Source: JAUWPO01 sp965603285 (GTDB lineage: Bacteria; Chloroflexota; Anaerolineae; Anaerolineales; UBA4823). From it: 22,102 nucleotides of DNA. Position numbers and translations under genes: made by a program. The notes under the pieces were generated by a model. That model had not been told where the DNA came from. It saw nothing but the letters and a program-made list of their open reading frames with translations, and did no database searches. Position 1 is the first letter of the stretch; each line of letters begins with the position of its first letter. Location of the stretch: NCBI GenBank assembly GCA_965603285.1, contig CBFDCK010000040.1, forward strand, positions 1 to 22,102, read 5' to 3'. Shown here one piece after another: positions 8,737 to 16,063 of this stretch.

Positions 8737-9285
8737 TCAAGATTTGATTGATTTTTCAAATTCTTCGTGACCATTCCCATTCGCCCCGGGTGAGTAACGG
8801 ATGCCCGAACCGTTGCCGCGCACCATAGCAACCTGCCCCGTGCGAACCATCTCCATAATTCCCAGCGGGCGAAGCAGTTCGACCAGACTCTCAATTTTGT
8901 CCTCTGTGCCCGTGATTTCCACGATAACCGATTCGGGAGCCACATCCACAACATTGGCACGAAAGATCGATGTCAAATTGACTACTTCAGCGCGCTGCTC
9001 TGGAGAAGCCTTGACCTTGATCAACGCCAGATCGCGCCTCACGGATGGCTGGTTGGTCACATCCTGGACATCGATAACGTTGACCAGTTTATAAAGATTA
9101 GCTTCCACTAAGCGGGCGTCGGCGTCATTACTGTCCAATAACATGGTCATTCGAGAAACATCCGGTCTCTCCGTTCTGCCAACATTCAGGGAACCGATAT
9201 TAAAATTCCGGCGCCGAAATAATGACGTAACTCGATTGAGTACACCGGGTTTGTCTTCAACAAGTGCGATAAGGGTACGTGGCAT
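8737..9285 (-). CDS. ilvN: Acetolactate synthase small (regulatory) subunit
   Basis: Regulatory partner of IlvB, controlling feedback inhibition by valine or leucine. The 182-residue protein starts with an ACT domain (LIALVEDKPGVLNRVTSLFRRRNFNIGSL begins at about residue 4), followed by the C-terminal ACT-like domain with VDVAPESVIVEITG. The end is an unusual Gly/Asn-rich, charged tail of about 20 residues. ATG at 9285 is preferred because AAAGGAG sits six bases upstream. A TTG seven codons earlier is possible but lies before the ribosome site. It follows ilvB by 17 bases. Confidence 0.95.
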   Translation of the reverse strand: MPRTLIALVEDKPGVLNRVTSLFRRRNFNIGSLNVGRTERPDVSRMTMLLDSNDADARLVEANLYKLVNVIDVQDVTNQPSVRRDLALIKVKASPEQRAEVVNLTSIFRANVVDVAPESVIVEITGTEDKIESLVELLRPLGIMEMVRTGQVAMVRGNGSGIRYSPGANGNGHEEFEKSIKS

Positions 9286-9302
9286 AACAATCTCCTTTCT
9301 GT

Positions 9303-11006
9303 TCAAACACCCACCGCTTTCGAACGACGGTCGGGGCGTCGGATCATTTCATCCAATGCTGCGCCAGTCGCTACCATTGGGTAAACTGCGTCTTCTTTCT
9401 CCACACGGAATTCCAGCAGGACCGGTCCTGTGATTTGGCGCGCGAATTCGATAGCCGGAAGCACCTCTGCAGGCTGGGTGACCAATCGAGCAGGAATATT
9501 GTGGGCTTCAGCGATCTTTACAAAATCAGGATTGTTCAGGGGCGTCCCAGCATAACGGCTGTCAAAGAAGAATTCCTGCCACTGACGCACCATCCCTAAG
9601 AAGTTATTGTTCATTATGGTGATCTTTACATTAGCACCTTCATTCGCAGCCGTGGCTAATTCAGCCTGGGTCATCTGGAAGCTGCCGTCGCCGTCAATCA
9701 ACCAGATTTCGCGATCAGGATGCGCAAACCAGGCCCCAATTGCGGACGGCAATCCAAAGCCCATCGTCCCAGCACCACCAGAAGTTATCAAACGGTGTGG
9801 CTGTTCGAACTTGTAATATTGGGCAGCCCACATCTGGTGCTGTCCAACCCCAGTAGCCAGGATCGAATCACCTCCAGTTGCCTCCCAAAGGTCGTGGATC
9901 ACCTTCGCTGTGTAAAGCTGTCCATCTTCGGGCCAAAACAAGATGTCTCGATTCTCACTTTCACGGCGCCATTCACCAATCTGCGCCAACCATTCATCGT
10001 GGTCGTACTCATCCACCATTGGAATCAGGTCTGTGAGAACAGTTTTTAGATCACCTGACAAAGGAGCATCCACATGCACGTTCTTATGTACCTCGGAGGG
10101 GTCGATTTCAATATGGATTTTGCGGGCAGTCGGTGCGTATTTGCGCAGGTTGCCGGTAACTCGGTCATCAAAACGCATCCCGAACGCCAGTAACAGGTCG
10201 GCATTCTGTATCGCGAGATTGCAGGGAGCCTCACCGTGCATACCCATCATATTTAGACTGAGCGAGTCTGATGCCGGTATTACTCCCAGCCCCAGCAGCG
10301 TCATTGCAACCGGCGTCTGCGTCTTGACCGCGAACATCTGAAGTTCGTCCAGCGCATCGGACATCATGACACCGTGTCCAGCCAGGATCACCGGACGCTC
10401 TGCCTTTTCGATCAGCTCGACAGCTCGCTGCAGGTCTTCTCGAGGTGCTCGCATCGGGGGTTTGTAACCCGGAAGAGCAATTTCATCAGGGTATTCAAAT
10501 TCGGTCATTTCCACCTGGGCGTTTTTGCAGAAGTCGATCAGCACCGGACCGGGTCTGCCGCTGCGGGCGATGTAGAACGCCTCGCGCACAACTTGAGCGA
10601 TCTCATCCGCGCGGGTAACAAGGAAATTGTGCTTCGTTATGGGCAGAGTAATACCGGTCATATCCACCTCTTGGAAAGCATCCCCACCGACCAGGTGTGC
10701 CGGGACCTGTCCTGTTATGCAAACGATGGGCGATGAGTCCAACATAGCGGTTGCGATACCGGTGACCAGGTTCGTGGCTCCAGGTCCGGATGTCGCCATG
10801 GCTACACCCACTTTCCCGGATGCGCGTGCGTATCCATCTGCCATGTGAGCTGCGCCCTGCTCATGCTTAACTAAAACGTGGCGGACAGGGTAGTTCAACA
10901 TGACATCGTAAACGGGCATGATCGAACCGCCTGGCAGTCCGAAGACGGTGTCCACACCCTCGCGCACCAGACATTCCCACAATATTTCTGCACCTGATTT
11001 TTGCAT
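9303..11006 (-). CDS. ilvB: Acetolactate synthase large (catalytic) subunit
   Basis: Thiamine-diphosphate enzyme joining two pyruvates, or pyruvate and 2-oxobutyrate. The 567 residues show the usual three domains: N-terminal PYR domain with FGLPGGSIMPVYD and the catalytic Glu in KHEQGAAHMADGYARA (residue 49), a central FAD-type domain with FGMRFDDRVTGN, and the PP domain with GDGSFQMTQAELATA (439-453) leading to IMNN. I prefer ATG at 11006 because GGAGAGG lies just upstream. ATG four codons earlier (11018) has no ribosome site. The gap to ilvD upstream is 41 bases. Confidence 0.96.
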   Translation of the reverse strand: MQKSGAEILWECLVREGVDTVFGLPGGSIMPVYDVMLNYPVRHVLVKHEQGAAHMADGYARASGKVGVAMATSGPGATNLVTGIATAMLDSSPIVCITGQVPAHLVGGDAFQEVDMTGITLPITKHNFLVTRADEIAQVVREAFYIARSGRPGPVLIDFCKNAQVEMTEFEYPDEIALPGYKPPMRAPREDLQRAVELIEKAERPVILAGHGVMMSDALDELQMFAVKTQTPVAMTLLGLGVIPASDSLSLNMMGMHGEAPCNLAIQNADLLLAFGMRFDDRVTGNLRKYAPTARKIHIEIDPSEVHKNVHVDAPLSGDLKTVLTDLIPMVDEYDHDEWLAQIGEWRRESENRDILFWPEDGQLYTAKVIHDLWEATGGDSILATGVGQHQMWAAQYYKFEQPHRLITSGGAGTMGFGLPSAIGAWFAHPDREIWLIDGDGSFQMTQAELATAANEGANVKITIMNNNFLGMVRQWQEFFFDSRYAGTPLNNPDFVKIAEAHNIPARLVTQPAEVLPAIEFARQITGPVLLEFRVEKEDAVYPMVATGAALDEMIRRPDRRSKAVGV

Positions 11007-11047
11007 GATCCTCTCCATAACAATAATTCGAAAATATGATTTTTTAC

Positions 11048-12712
11048 CTAAATCAGCACTGCACCCTGGCTGGCGCTTGTCACCATACGCGAGTAGCGCC
11101 TCAGCCAGGAACTGTCTGTGCGAGATTCAAAGGGTGGTAGCGCTGTCAGGCGTTCCTGGATTTCTTTATCGCTCAATCTCACGTTAAGACTGCGAGCATC
11201 CAGATCTATCTCGATAACATCGCCATCATGCAGGGCAGCGATCGGTCCTCGAGCGGCAGCTTCCGGACTAACATGTCCGATGCAGGCGCCGCGCGTGCCG
11301 CCCGAGAAGCGTCCATCGGTGATCAACGCCACCTGCTCCCCCATTCCCATACCCATGATGGCAGAAGTAGGCGACAGCATCTCCTGCATCCCGGGACCAC
11401 CGCGAGGTCCTTCATAGCGCACCACCACCACTTCACCGGGTTGTACCTCACCATTGAGAATTCCAACCATGGCCTCATCCTGACCATCAAAGATACGTGC
11501 CGGACCAGAAAAACTGCGCATGCTCGTGGTCACGCCGCCAGCCTTGATGACCGCACCATCCGGAGCCAGGTTGCCGAATAAAATCGCCAAGCCACCGGTA
11601 TGGCTGTGCGGTGACTCCAGAGAACGGATGACTTCCGGATCCTGGATTGAGCAACCAACGATTGATTCCCGTAATGTGCTCCCGCTCACGGTTGGGCGAT
11701 CTAAATGTAAGGAATTTTCCACACGCTCGATTTGGTTCAGGATGGCAGGTACCCCACCCGCTCTGTGGACATCCTGCATGTGCCACGGTCCAGAGGGGCT
11801 TACTTTACACAAATACGGTATCCGATCCGCAATCTGGTTAATTCGATCCAAGGAATAATTTATCCCTACCTCGTGAGCAAATGCCAGGGTGTGCAGGACG
11901 GTGTTCGTACTGCCGCCCATAGCCATGTCGAGGGCAAAAGCATCATCAATCGCATCTGCTGTAACGATATCGCCAGGTGTCAGGTTAGTTTCGACCAGAT
12001 TCAGAATTAGCCCCCCGGCGCGCTGCGCCAATTCTTCCCTTGCACGGCTTAACGCTAGAGCAGAGCCATTAAAAGGTAGCGCTAATCCCAGAACTTCTAA
12101 CAGGCAGTTCATCGAATTTGCCGTGAACAGACCAGAACAGGAACCACATCCTGGGCAGCCGTAATCTTCCAATTCTTTTAAGCGCGCTTGGTCGATCTTT
12201 CCTGCCTTGTAAGCACCTACCCCCTCAAAAACCGTGATCAGATCGACCGTCTCGCCTCCAGGTGTTTTTCCAGCCGCCATTGGTCCGCCGGAGACGAATA
12301 TTGCAGGTATATCCACTCGCAGGGCTGCCATGATCATTCCAGGGACAATCTTGTCGCAATTCGGGATACAGACCATACCATCGAACTGGTGGGCCTCAAT
12401 CATAGTTTCCACGCTGTCGGCGATCAACTCGCGCGATGGCAGGCTGTATTTCATCCCTGCATGCCCCATCGCGATGCCATCATCTACCCCAATGGTGTTG
12501 AATTCAAATGGCACTCCGCCCGCCTCTCGTACGGCTTGCTTGACGATCTGTCCAAATTTTTGCAAATGAACGTGACCCGGGACGATGTCCACGTATGAGT
12601 TGACGATCGCGATAAAAGGTCGCTTAAAATCCTCGTCTGTGACTCCTGTCGCTTTCAACAGGGCCCGGTGGGGTGCACGTTCATAGCCCTTTTTGATCTT
12701 ATCTGAGCGCAT
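11048..12712 (-). CDS. ilvD: Dihydroxy-acid dehydratase
   Basis: Dehydrates the dihydroxy acids to the 2-oxo acids of valine/leucine and isoleucine; an Fe-S protein. The 554-residue length is typical. Cluster cysteines are visible in CIPNC (115 and 119) and in GCPGCGSCSG (186, 189 and 192). The N-terminal segment reads VPGHVHL with no Cys, as in the oxygen-sensitive [4Fe-4S] enzymes like that of E. coli. The product begins MRSDKIKKG, as usual, so ATG at 12712 is secure, but no Shine-Dalgarno sequence lies before it. A 16-codon reading frame with its own GGAAG overlaps the start and may couple translation. It is the first structural gene behind the attenuator. Confidence 0.96.
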   Translation of the reverse strand: MRSDKIKKGYERAPHRALLKATGVTDEDFKRPFIAIVNSYVDIVPGHVHLQKFGQIVKQAVREAGGVPFEFNTIGVDDGIAMGHAGMKYSLPSRELIADSVETMIEAHQFDGMVCIPNCDKIVPGMIMAALRVDIPAIFVSGGPMAAGKTPGGETVDLITVFEGVGAYKAGKIDQARLKELEDYGCPGCGSCSGLFTANSMNCLLEVLGLALPFNGSALALSRAREELAQRAGGLILNLVETNLTPGDIVTADAIDDAFALDMAMGGSTNTVLHTLAFAHEVGINYSLDRINQIADRIPYLCKVSPSGPWHMQDVHRAGGVPAILNQIERVENSLHLDRPTVSGSTLRESIVGCSIQDPEVIRSLESPHSHTGGLAILFGNLAPDGAVIKAGGVTTSMRSFSGPARIFDGQDEAMVGILNGEVQPGEVVVVRYEGPRGGPGMQEMLSPTSAIMGMGMGEQVALITDGRFSGGTRGACIGHVSPEAAARGPIAALHDGDVIEIDLDARSLNVRLSDKEIQERLTALPPFESRTDSSWLRRYSRMVTSASQGAVLI

Positions 12713-12749
12713 TTTGGTTAATCATTTCTACATTTTGATATGTAGTCAT
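12699..12749 (-). CDS. Possible 16-codon coupling ORF overlapping the ilvD start
   Basis: ATG at 12749 has GGAAG five bases upstream. The frame runs 16 codons to a TAA that lies 14 bases inside ilvD. A four-codon frame (M-E-E-L-stop) ends in ATGA overlap with it. Because ilvD itself lacks a ribosome site, ribosomes finishing this frame could reinitiate at ilvD. No sequence similarity is recognised, so this is only a positional suggestion. Confidence 0.3.
   Translation of the reverse strand: MTTYQNVEMINQNALR
12728..12745 (-). repeat. Short hairpin between attenuator and ilvD
   Basis: A perfect six-base inverted repeat, CTACAT and ATGTAG with a six-base loop, lies 15-32 bases upstream of the ilvD ATG, inside the 16-codon frame. 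It could mask or position the ilvD start region. The stem is AT-rich and weak. Confidence 0.4.
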
Positions 12750-12761
12750 AATTCTTCCATT

Positions 12762-12794
12762 AACTAAGAAAGGCTGCCCAATTGGGCAGCCCTT
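12762..12794 (-). terminator. Attenuator terminator hairpin before ilvD
   Basis: On the minus strand, the perfect palindrome GGCTGCCCAATTGGGCAGCC (12772-12791) folds into an 8-bp GC-rich stem with an AATT loop. Flanking AAG and TTT extend it to 11 bp with one G-U pair. The downstream sequence, TTTCTTAGTT, is a moderate U tract. The 5' arm is the same sequence that can pair with the antiterminator segment at 12848-12858, so the hairpin is conditional. It sits 33 bases after the leader-peptide stop codon and 57 bases before ilvD. Confidence 0.8.
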
Positions 12795-12858
12795 TACTTT
12801 CCTTCACTTTTTTTACTAAACCCGACTTACTTACTCCTCACGGCTCTGGCTGCCCAAT
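12781..12858 (-). promoter_or_regulatory. Antiterminator pairing of the ilv attenuator
   Basis: The segment ATTGGGCAGCC at 12848-12858, inside codons 26-29 of the leader peptide, is an exact copy of the 3' arm of the terminator. It is therefore perfectly complementary over 11 bases to the 5' terminator arm GGCTGCCCAAT (12781-12791); one G-U and one more G-C pair can extend this. Pairing of the two makes the terminator impossible. This is the 2:3 versus 3:4 choice of classical attenuators. The function is inferred from this exact mutual exclusion. Confidence 0.8.
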
Positions 12859-12934
12859 CGCGTTGCGGGTTCTCAATCCCTAAAATGAGAACCAGAAGGC
12901 TGACCAGAATAATGATGATTAAGTATAAAGTCAC
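12827..12934 (-). CDS. ilv operon leader peptide (branched-chain attenuator peptide)
   Basis: A 35-residue reading frame from GTG at 12934 to TAA at 12827, in the leader of the ilv-leu operon. Residues 3-20 contain 15 Leu, Ile or Val residues, including four Ile in a row (6-9) and LLVLIL at 13-18. The whole peptide has 7 Leu, 6 Ile and 3 Val. The tail from residue 21 is polar and ends R-S-K. A weak AGG lies 10 bases before the GTG. It begins about 30 bases after a good -10 element. Its end encodes the antiterminator segment, and a terminator follows. As in the E. coli ilv leader, ribosome stalling at starved codons would favour antitermination. A small membrane protein is an alternative, but the RNA structures argue for a leader. 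Confidence 0.85.
   Translation of the reverse strand: MTLYLIIIILVSLLVLILGIENPQRDWAARAVRSK
12868..12893 (-). promoter_or_regulatory. Hairpin inside the leader-peptide control region
   Basis: Minus-strand GGTTCTCA (12886-12893) and TGAGAACC (12868-12875) form a perfect 8-bp stem with a 10-base loop. It covers codons 14-23 of the leader peptide, inside the Leu/Ile/Val run. It could act as the early pause hairpin that synchronises polymerase with the leading ribosome, as the 1:2 structure does in known attenuators. It does not use the antiterminator segment itself. Confidence 0.6.
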
Positions 12935-12963
12935 TTTTGTTTTACCTGTTTCAATCTGAGGTA

Positions 12964-12992
12964 AGTTTACACACCTAGCAGGCGCTTGTCTA
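12964..12992 (-). promoter_or_regulatory. Probable promoter of the ilv-leu operon
   Basis: On the minus strand, TAGACA (12987-12992) and TAAACT (12964-12969) are separated by exactly 17 bases. They match five of six and four of six sigma-70 consensus positions. A start a few bases after the -10 would leave a short untranslated leader before the GTG of the attenuator peptide at 12934. It lies in the gap after the PucR-type gene, consistent with a separate start for the operon. Confidence 0.55.
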
Positions 12993-13063
12993 CCGGCAAT
13001 ATAACCAAAATTTATGCCGTTATTACGTGCAACCTGACCAAATGGTGGAAAAAACAGGAAGCT

Positions 13064-14641
13064 TTAACAAAGACCTTTCATGCGGAAAATATGCAGTGCC
13101 AGTTGAACAGCCAGGCGATTTTCAGGATTATCCAAATCTAGATTTAATATTGAGGTGATTCGTTCCATCCGGTAGATCAGGGTGTTTCGATGGATAAAAA
13201 GGACCTCCGCAGTCCGAGAAATGTTGCCGTTGTGCTGAAAATAGGCTTCCAAGGTGTGGGTCATCTCTGCGCAATTCTCATGGGATGATAAAGGTCCTAA
13301 AGTTTCTTCTTGAAAGGTGATCAATTCCGGATTATGCTCGATTTGCAACAACAGGCGGTATACGGATAAATCTGGGAAGTAAAGCGGTTTACGCCCGCGA
13401 AAGCGTCGCGCCATAGCCAATGCCTGACCTGCCTGCCGGAAAGAATCGCGCCACTCGCTCAATTCAAAAGCTGTAGTACCCACACCGCACCGTATGGGCG
13501 TTTCTGGATATTCGGTTTTACCCTGCTCTATTACCGCCATACCTAACGACAGTGCCAGTTCTGGACGGCTTACCTGAGGCGGCACCTGGAAAAAGCAGAT
13601 AACCTCCATACCCAATGGATTGAGGATCACTTTGAGCTTCTTACGCGTCACTTCACCGTTAATTATCGTCTCGAGGCGGCGTCTTGAAGGTGGATTCTCA
13701 CCATCCCAGATGAAACGTAACGCTATATGAGCCTGTTCAACATCAAGACCCATTGTCTGCACCCAAAGCTCAGCATCCCGTGGAGAGAGGGTCTCCTGCA
13801 GCAGCGCGGCGAGCAGGTCACCTTTTAGGCGTTTTTCAGTCTCACGGATTGCTTTTTTACTCGCCATCTCAATCGCACAAACAAGCGCCCCCTGTTCGAC
13901 TACCAGATGATCCAACGCATCAAATTCACCCTCCATACAAACAAGTGATAAATATCCGCGCACGACCGAACTTACCGTAATCGGGCTTACCATACGCGCC
14001 AGATTCCCGGGAATCTCTTGAGTCACAAGTCCGGTTTGAATCCCGGTTCGCTTGCGGTCTAAAAGCGCACCCGGAAGGCTGTTCAGGGAGCTAAGCTGCT
14101 CCAATACAACATCCCAAATCCCTACCATTGAGGTAGAGGGTAAATCGGTTAGGATGCGGCCGCGTTTGTCCTGCACTAACACCCCACAACCGGAGATGTC
14201 CGCTATGGCGTGAGCTAATCCTGGTAGTCCGTTCCCCTCGGCGATAAGCTGCGAGAATTGGGCGTGCATGTGCACCCCGCGCTCCATCAGCGCCGCCCGC
14301 TGGTTGACAACGGCTTCCAGCACACGGCGTTGGACCATGCGCAGGTCTGCTGCAGCTGGAAAATGCAAAAGTGGGAAATCATCCGGGGACTGTTTGGGAA
14401 TTGAAACCGTTTCTCCCAGGACAAGCACAGCAACAGCACCCCGTTCCTTTGCAATCACTGGTGTATCACCAATAAAATCAACCGCTTGTATGATCAGCAA
14501 ATCCCCGTGCTCCAATCCATCTAGCGATATGGTCGCCCAATTTACAGCAACCTCCTCGTCGGGTTCACCATGAAGCCAAACGACGGGTTCTTCGAATACA
14601 AGGCGGATTATTTCATTTAAACTTGAGGAAGGTTCAGTCAT
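13064..14641 (-). CDS. PucR-family transcriptional regulator
   Basis: The 525-residue cytoplasmic protein has the PucR/CdaR architecture. An N-terminal PucR-type sensor-like domain covers about residues 8-125 (with the family-typical GDLLIIQAVDF and IAKERGAVAVLV). A GAF-like middle lies at about 135-265 and a GGDEF-like segment at about 285-410. The C-terminal helix-turn-helix (HTH_30) is at about 464-522, with the signature NGNISRTAEVLFIHRNTLIYRM. Known members respond to metabolites, often in purine, sugar-acid or amino acid use; the effector here is unknown. It lies 351 bases upstream of ilvD on the same strand, so control of the branched-chain operon is a reasonable guess without direct evidence. 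No ribosome site is seen before ATG at 14641. A palindrome lies 62 bases upstream. Confidence 0.88.
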   Translation of the reverse strand: MTEPSSSLNEIIRLVFEEPVVWLHGEPDEEVAVNWATISLDGLEHGDLLIIQAVDFIGDTPVIAKERGAVAVLVLGETVSIPKQSPDDFPLLHFPAAADLRMVQRRVLEAVVNQRAALMERGVHMHAQFSQLIAEGNGLPGLAHAIADISGCGVLVQDKRGRILTDLPSTSMVGIWDVVLEQLSSLNSLPGALLDRKRTGIQTGLVTQEIPGNLARMVSPITVSSVVRGYLSLVCMEGEFDALDHLVVEQGALVCAIEMASKKAIRETEKRLKGDLLAALLQETLSPRDAELWVQTMGLDVEQAHIALRFIWDGENPPSRRRLETIINGEVTRKKLKVILNPLGMEVICFFQVPPQVSRPELALSLGMAVIEQGKTEYPETPIRCGVGTTAFELSEWRDSFRQAGQALAMARRFRGRKPLYFPDLSVYRLLLQIEHNPELITFQEETLGPLSSHENCAEMTHTLEAYFQHNGNISRTAEVLFIHRNTLIYRMERITSILNLDLDNPENRLAVQLALHIFRMKGLC

Positions 14642-14702
14642 CGCTATTTAATGATACGCAATCTTATTAATACTCATTGATTCCAGCTAAAATACCCAGT
14701 TA

Positions 14703-14716
14703 GGCAACTAGTTGCC
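14703..14716. promoter_or_regulatory. Perfect 14-bp palindrome upstream of the PucR-type gene
   Basis: GGCAACTAGTTGCC reads the same on both strands and lies 62-75 bases upstream of the regulator start. A dyad of this size at this distance suits a dimeric regulator site, perhaps autoregulation. It also overlaps the stop codon of the decayed toxin gene (14708-14710). No second copy was seen in front of the ilv leader. Confidence 0.4.
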
Positions 14717-14893
14717 ATCAACGACAAAATTAATAACATGATAATTTCCAACTCTTAATCTGTATGCATCCTCCCCTCCAAGTATCTTCACTCTCCTAGC
14801 TCGTGGTTCTTCTTCTATTTGCAGACACATAATAATGCTTCGTTGTATTTTTTTGGGTCATGTTTTCATATTTAAAAACTTTCGGGAAATCAC
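14708..14893 (-). pseudogene. Decayed RelE/ParE-family toxin gene
   Basis: Within the 405-base gap between hom and the PucR-type gene, the minus strand encodes a clear RelE-like C-terminal part. It reads PKKIQRS (from 14857), then EEEPRARRVKILGG, then YRLRVGNYHVINFVVDG, ending at TAG 14708. This fits the family pattern (K-L-P-K-x-I-Q, D-P-R-x-x-x-V-K-K-L-x-G, Y-R-L-R-V-G-D-Y-R-V-I-Y). An in-frame TGA at 14858-14860 separates it from RKFLN, which resembles the usual R-K-F-L-x-K-L that precedes P-K-K-I. The start and the C-terminal Arg/Tyr end are missing, and no antitoxin gene is visible beside it. The nonsense codon, missing ends and lost partner make it a remnant. From 14894 to 15046 nothing recognisable remains. 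Confidence 0.72.
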
Positions 14894-15046
14894 TTGTTGT
14901 TCTGCGTGTGTTAGAGCCTAATAAGCAAACCAAAATACTTCAGTTGTTGCTCCAACCTGAGTTATGTTTCACTCCTTCAATGTCACAGTAGTATAGCAGG
15001 TTTAAAACGTATGGCTCTTGCGGTGGTTGATGGCAATCTATACCGA

Positions 15047-16063
15047 TTATTCCTTTACCGCATTTATAAAATCAGCCATCAATCCATAAGCGGTTGTCTC
15101 CGGACCCGGATCCCCCTCGGTGATCGAAAGCTGAGGGAGTGTGTCGGTTTCAAACTGTACAATGCTAGTAGAGCCCTCTATGGCGTAAAATGGCGAATCG
15201 TGCCCAACCGTCTCGGGGGCGACATGCGCTTCTATGTGTTCTCCATCCCGCCGGGCTGAACACAGCAGCTTCCAGCGATTGTCCTGCTTTTGGGCTCCCA
15301 TGATCTTTTCAGGGGTGATGCCTCGAATTCCGGTTCTATCCACATCGGCTGGCTTGAACGGCACGCCCATCAACACCGTCACCAGGGCAGCTACCTTTAC
15401 AGAAGCATCCCAACCGTCGATATCCCCGCTGGGATCGGTCTCAGCTAATCCGACTGCCTGCGTATAAGCTACCGCCTGCTCAAAGGTATCTCCCGTCTCC
15501 ATGCGGGTTAGGATCACATTGGTGGTCGAATTGAGCACACCTCGGAAGGAGATTAGATTTGCAGCCGGCAAAGTCTCCCTGAATAAAGAGAAGATTGGCG
15601 CCCCGTCCATCACCGCCGATTCGAAGAAGAACTTACGGTCTTTCGATTCCGCCAGCGCCGTCAACTCTTGGTAAGCGTGCACTACCGGACCTTTATTGGC
15701 GGTAATTACGTGCATGCCGTTTTCGAGAGCCGTCCGCATGTATTCCACCGCCGGTTGACCGGTCTGGTAGTTGACCGGCGTGTTCTCGAAGAGCACATCC
15801 GCTTTGCACAGGTGGATAAATTCGAAGGCATTATCTGGAAATGCGGACGCAGCAATTGAGGTCAAATCATCCTCATCTATAGCACGCTCCAGGTTGATAC
15901 CATCGGATTTGATTAACAAGCCGTGGCGTCCAGTAGCGATCCCTGTGACGGTGAAAGTTAGATCGTAATCATCGTGCAGTTCAGTTTGTTTTTCGAGCAG
16001 CAATCGTGCCAGTGCTTTACCTACATTGCCAAAGCCCATCAGTGCCAGGTTGTAGTGAGACAT
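15047..16063 (-). CDS. hom: Homoserine dehydrogenase (no ACT domain)
   Basis: Reduces aspartate semialdehyde to homoserine with NAD(P)H, leading to threonine and methionine. The 338-residue protein has a Rossmann start (GFGNVGKAL at 10-18) and the ANKGPV loop at 122-127 with Lys124. It also has GVLNSTTN at 175-182, and AETDPSGDIDGWDA at 207-220 followed by Lys223, the substrate-binding and catalytic region. Family enzymes with feedback control carry a further C-terminal ACT domain of about 90 residues; this one ends after the catalytic domain. GGGAGG lies before ATG at 16063. It is separated from the trio upstream by 161 bases and from the PucR-type gene by 405, so it may be monocistronic. 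Confidence 0.92.
   Translation of the reverse strand: MSHYNLALMGFGNVGKALARLLLEKQTELHDDYDLTFTVTGIATGRHGLLIKSDGINLERAIDEDDLTSIAASAFPDNAFEFIHLCKADVLFENTPVNYQTGQPAVEYMRTALENGMHVITANKGPVVHAYQELTALAESKDRKFFFESAVMDGAPIFSLFRETLPAANLISFRGVLNSTTNVILTRMETGDTFEQAVAYTQAVGLAETDPSGDIDGWDASVKVAALVTVLMGVPFKPADVDRTGIRGITPEKIMGAQKQDNRWKLLCSARRDGEHIEAHVAPETVGHDSPFYAIEGSTSIVQFETDTLPQLSITEGDPGPETTAYGLMADFINAVKE

Noticed and set aside
8721..8960. 80-codon N-terminal extension of ilvC
   Set aside because: It runs over the ilvN coding region, has no family similarity, and ATG at 8720 has a strong ribosome site.
12769..12796. The ilv palindrome as a protein operator rather than an RNA hairpin
   Set aside because: It is a perfect dyad and could bind a protein, but the exact third copy in the leader frame and the U-rich tail fit alternative RNA pairing better.
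14837..14902. Other short frames with start codons in the hom-pucR gap
   Set aside because: They lack ribosome sites and protein-like features; only the RelE-like frame shows family motifs.
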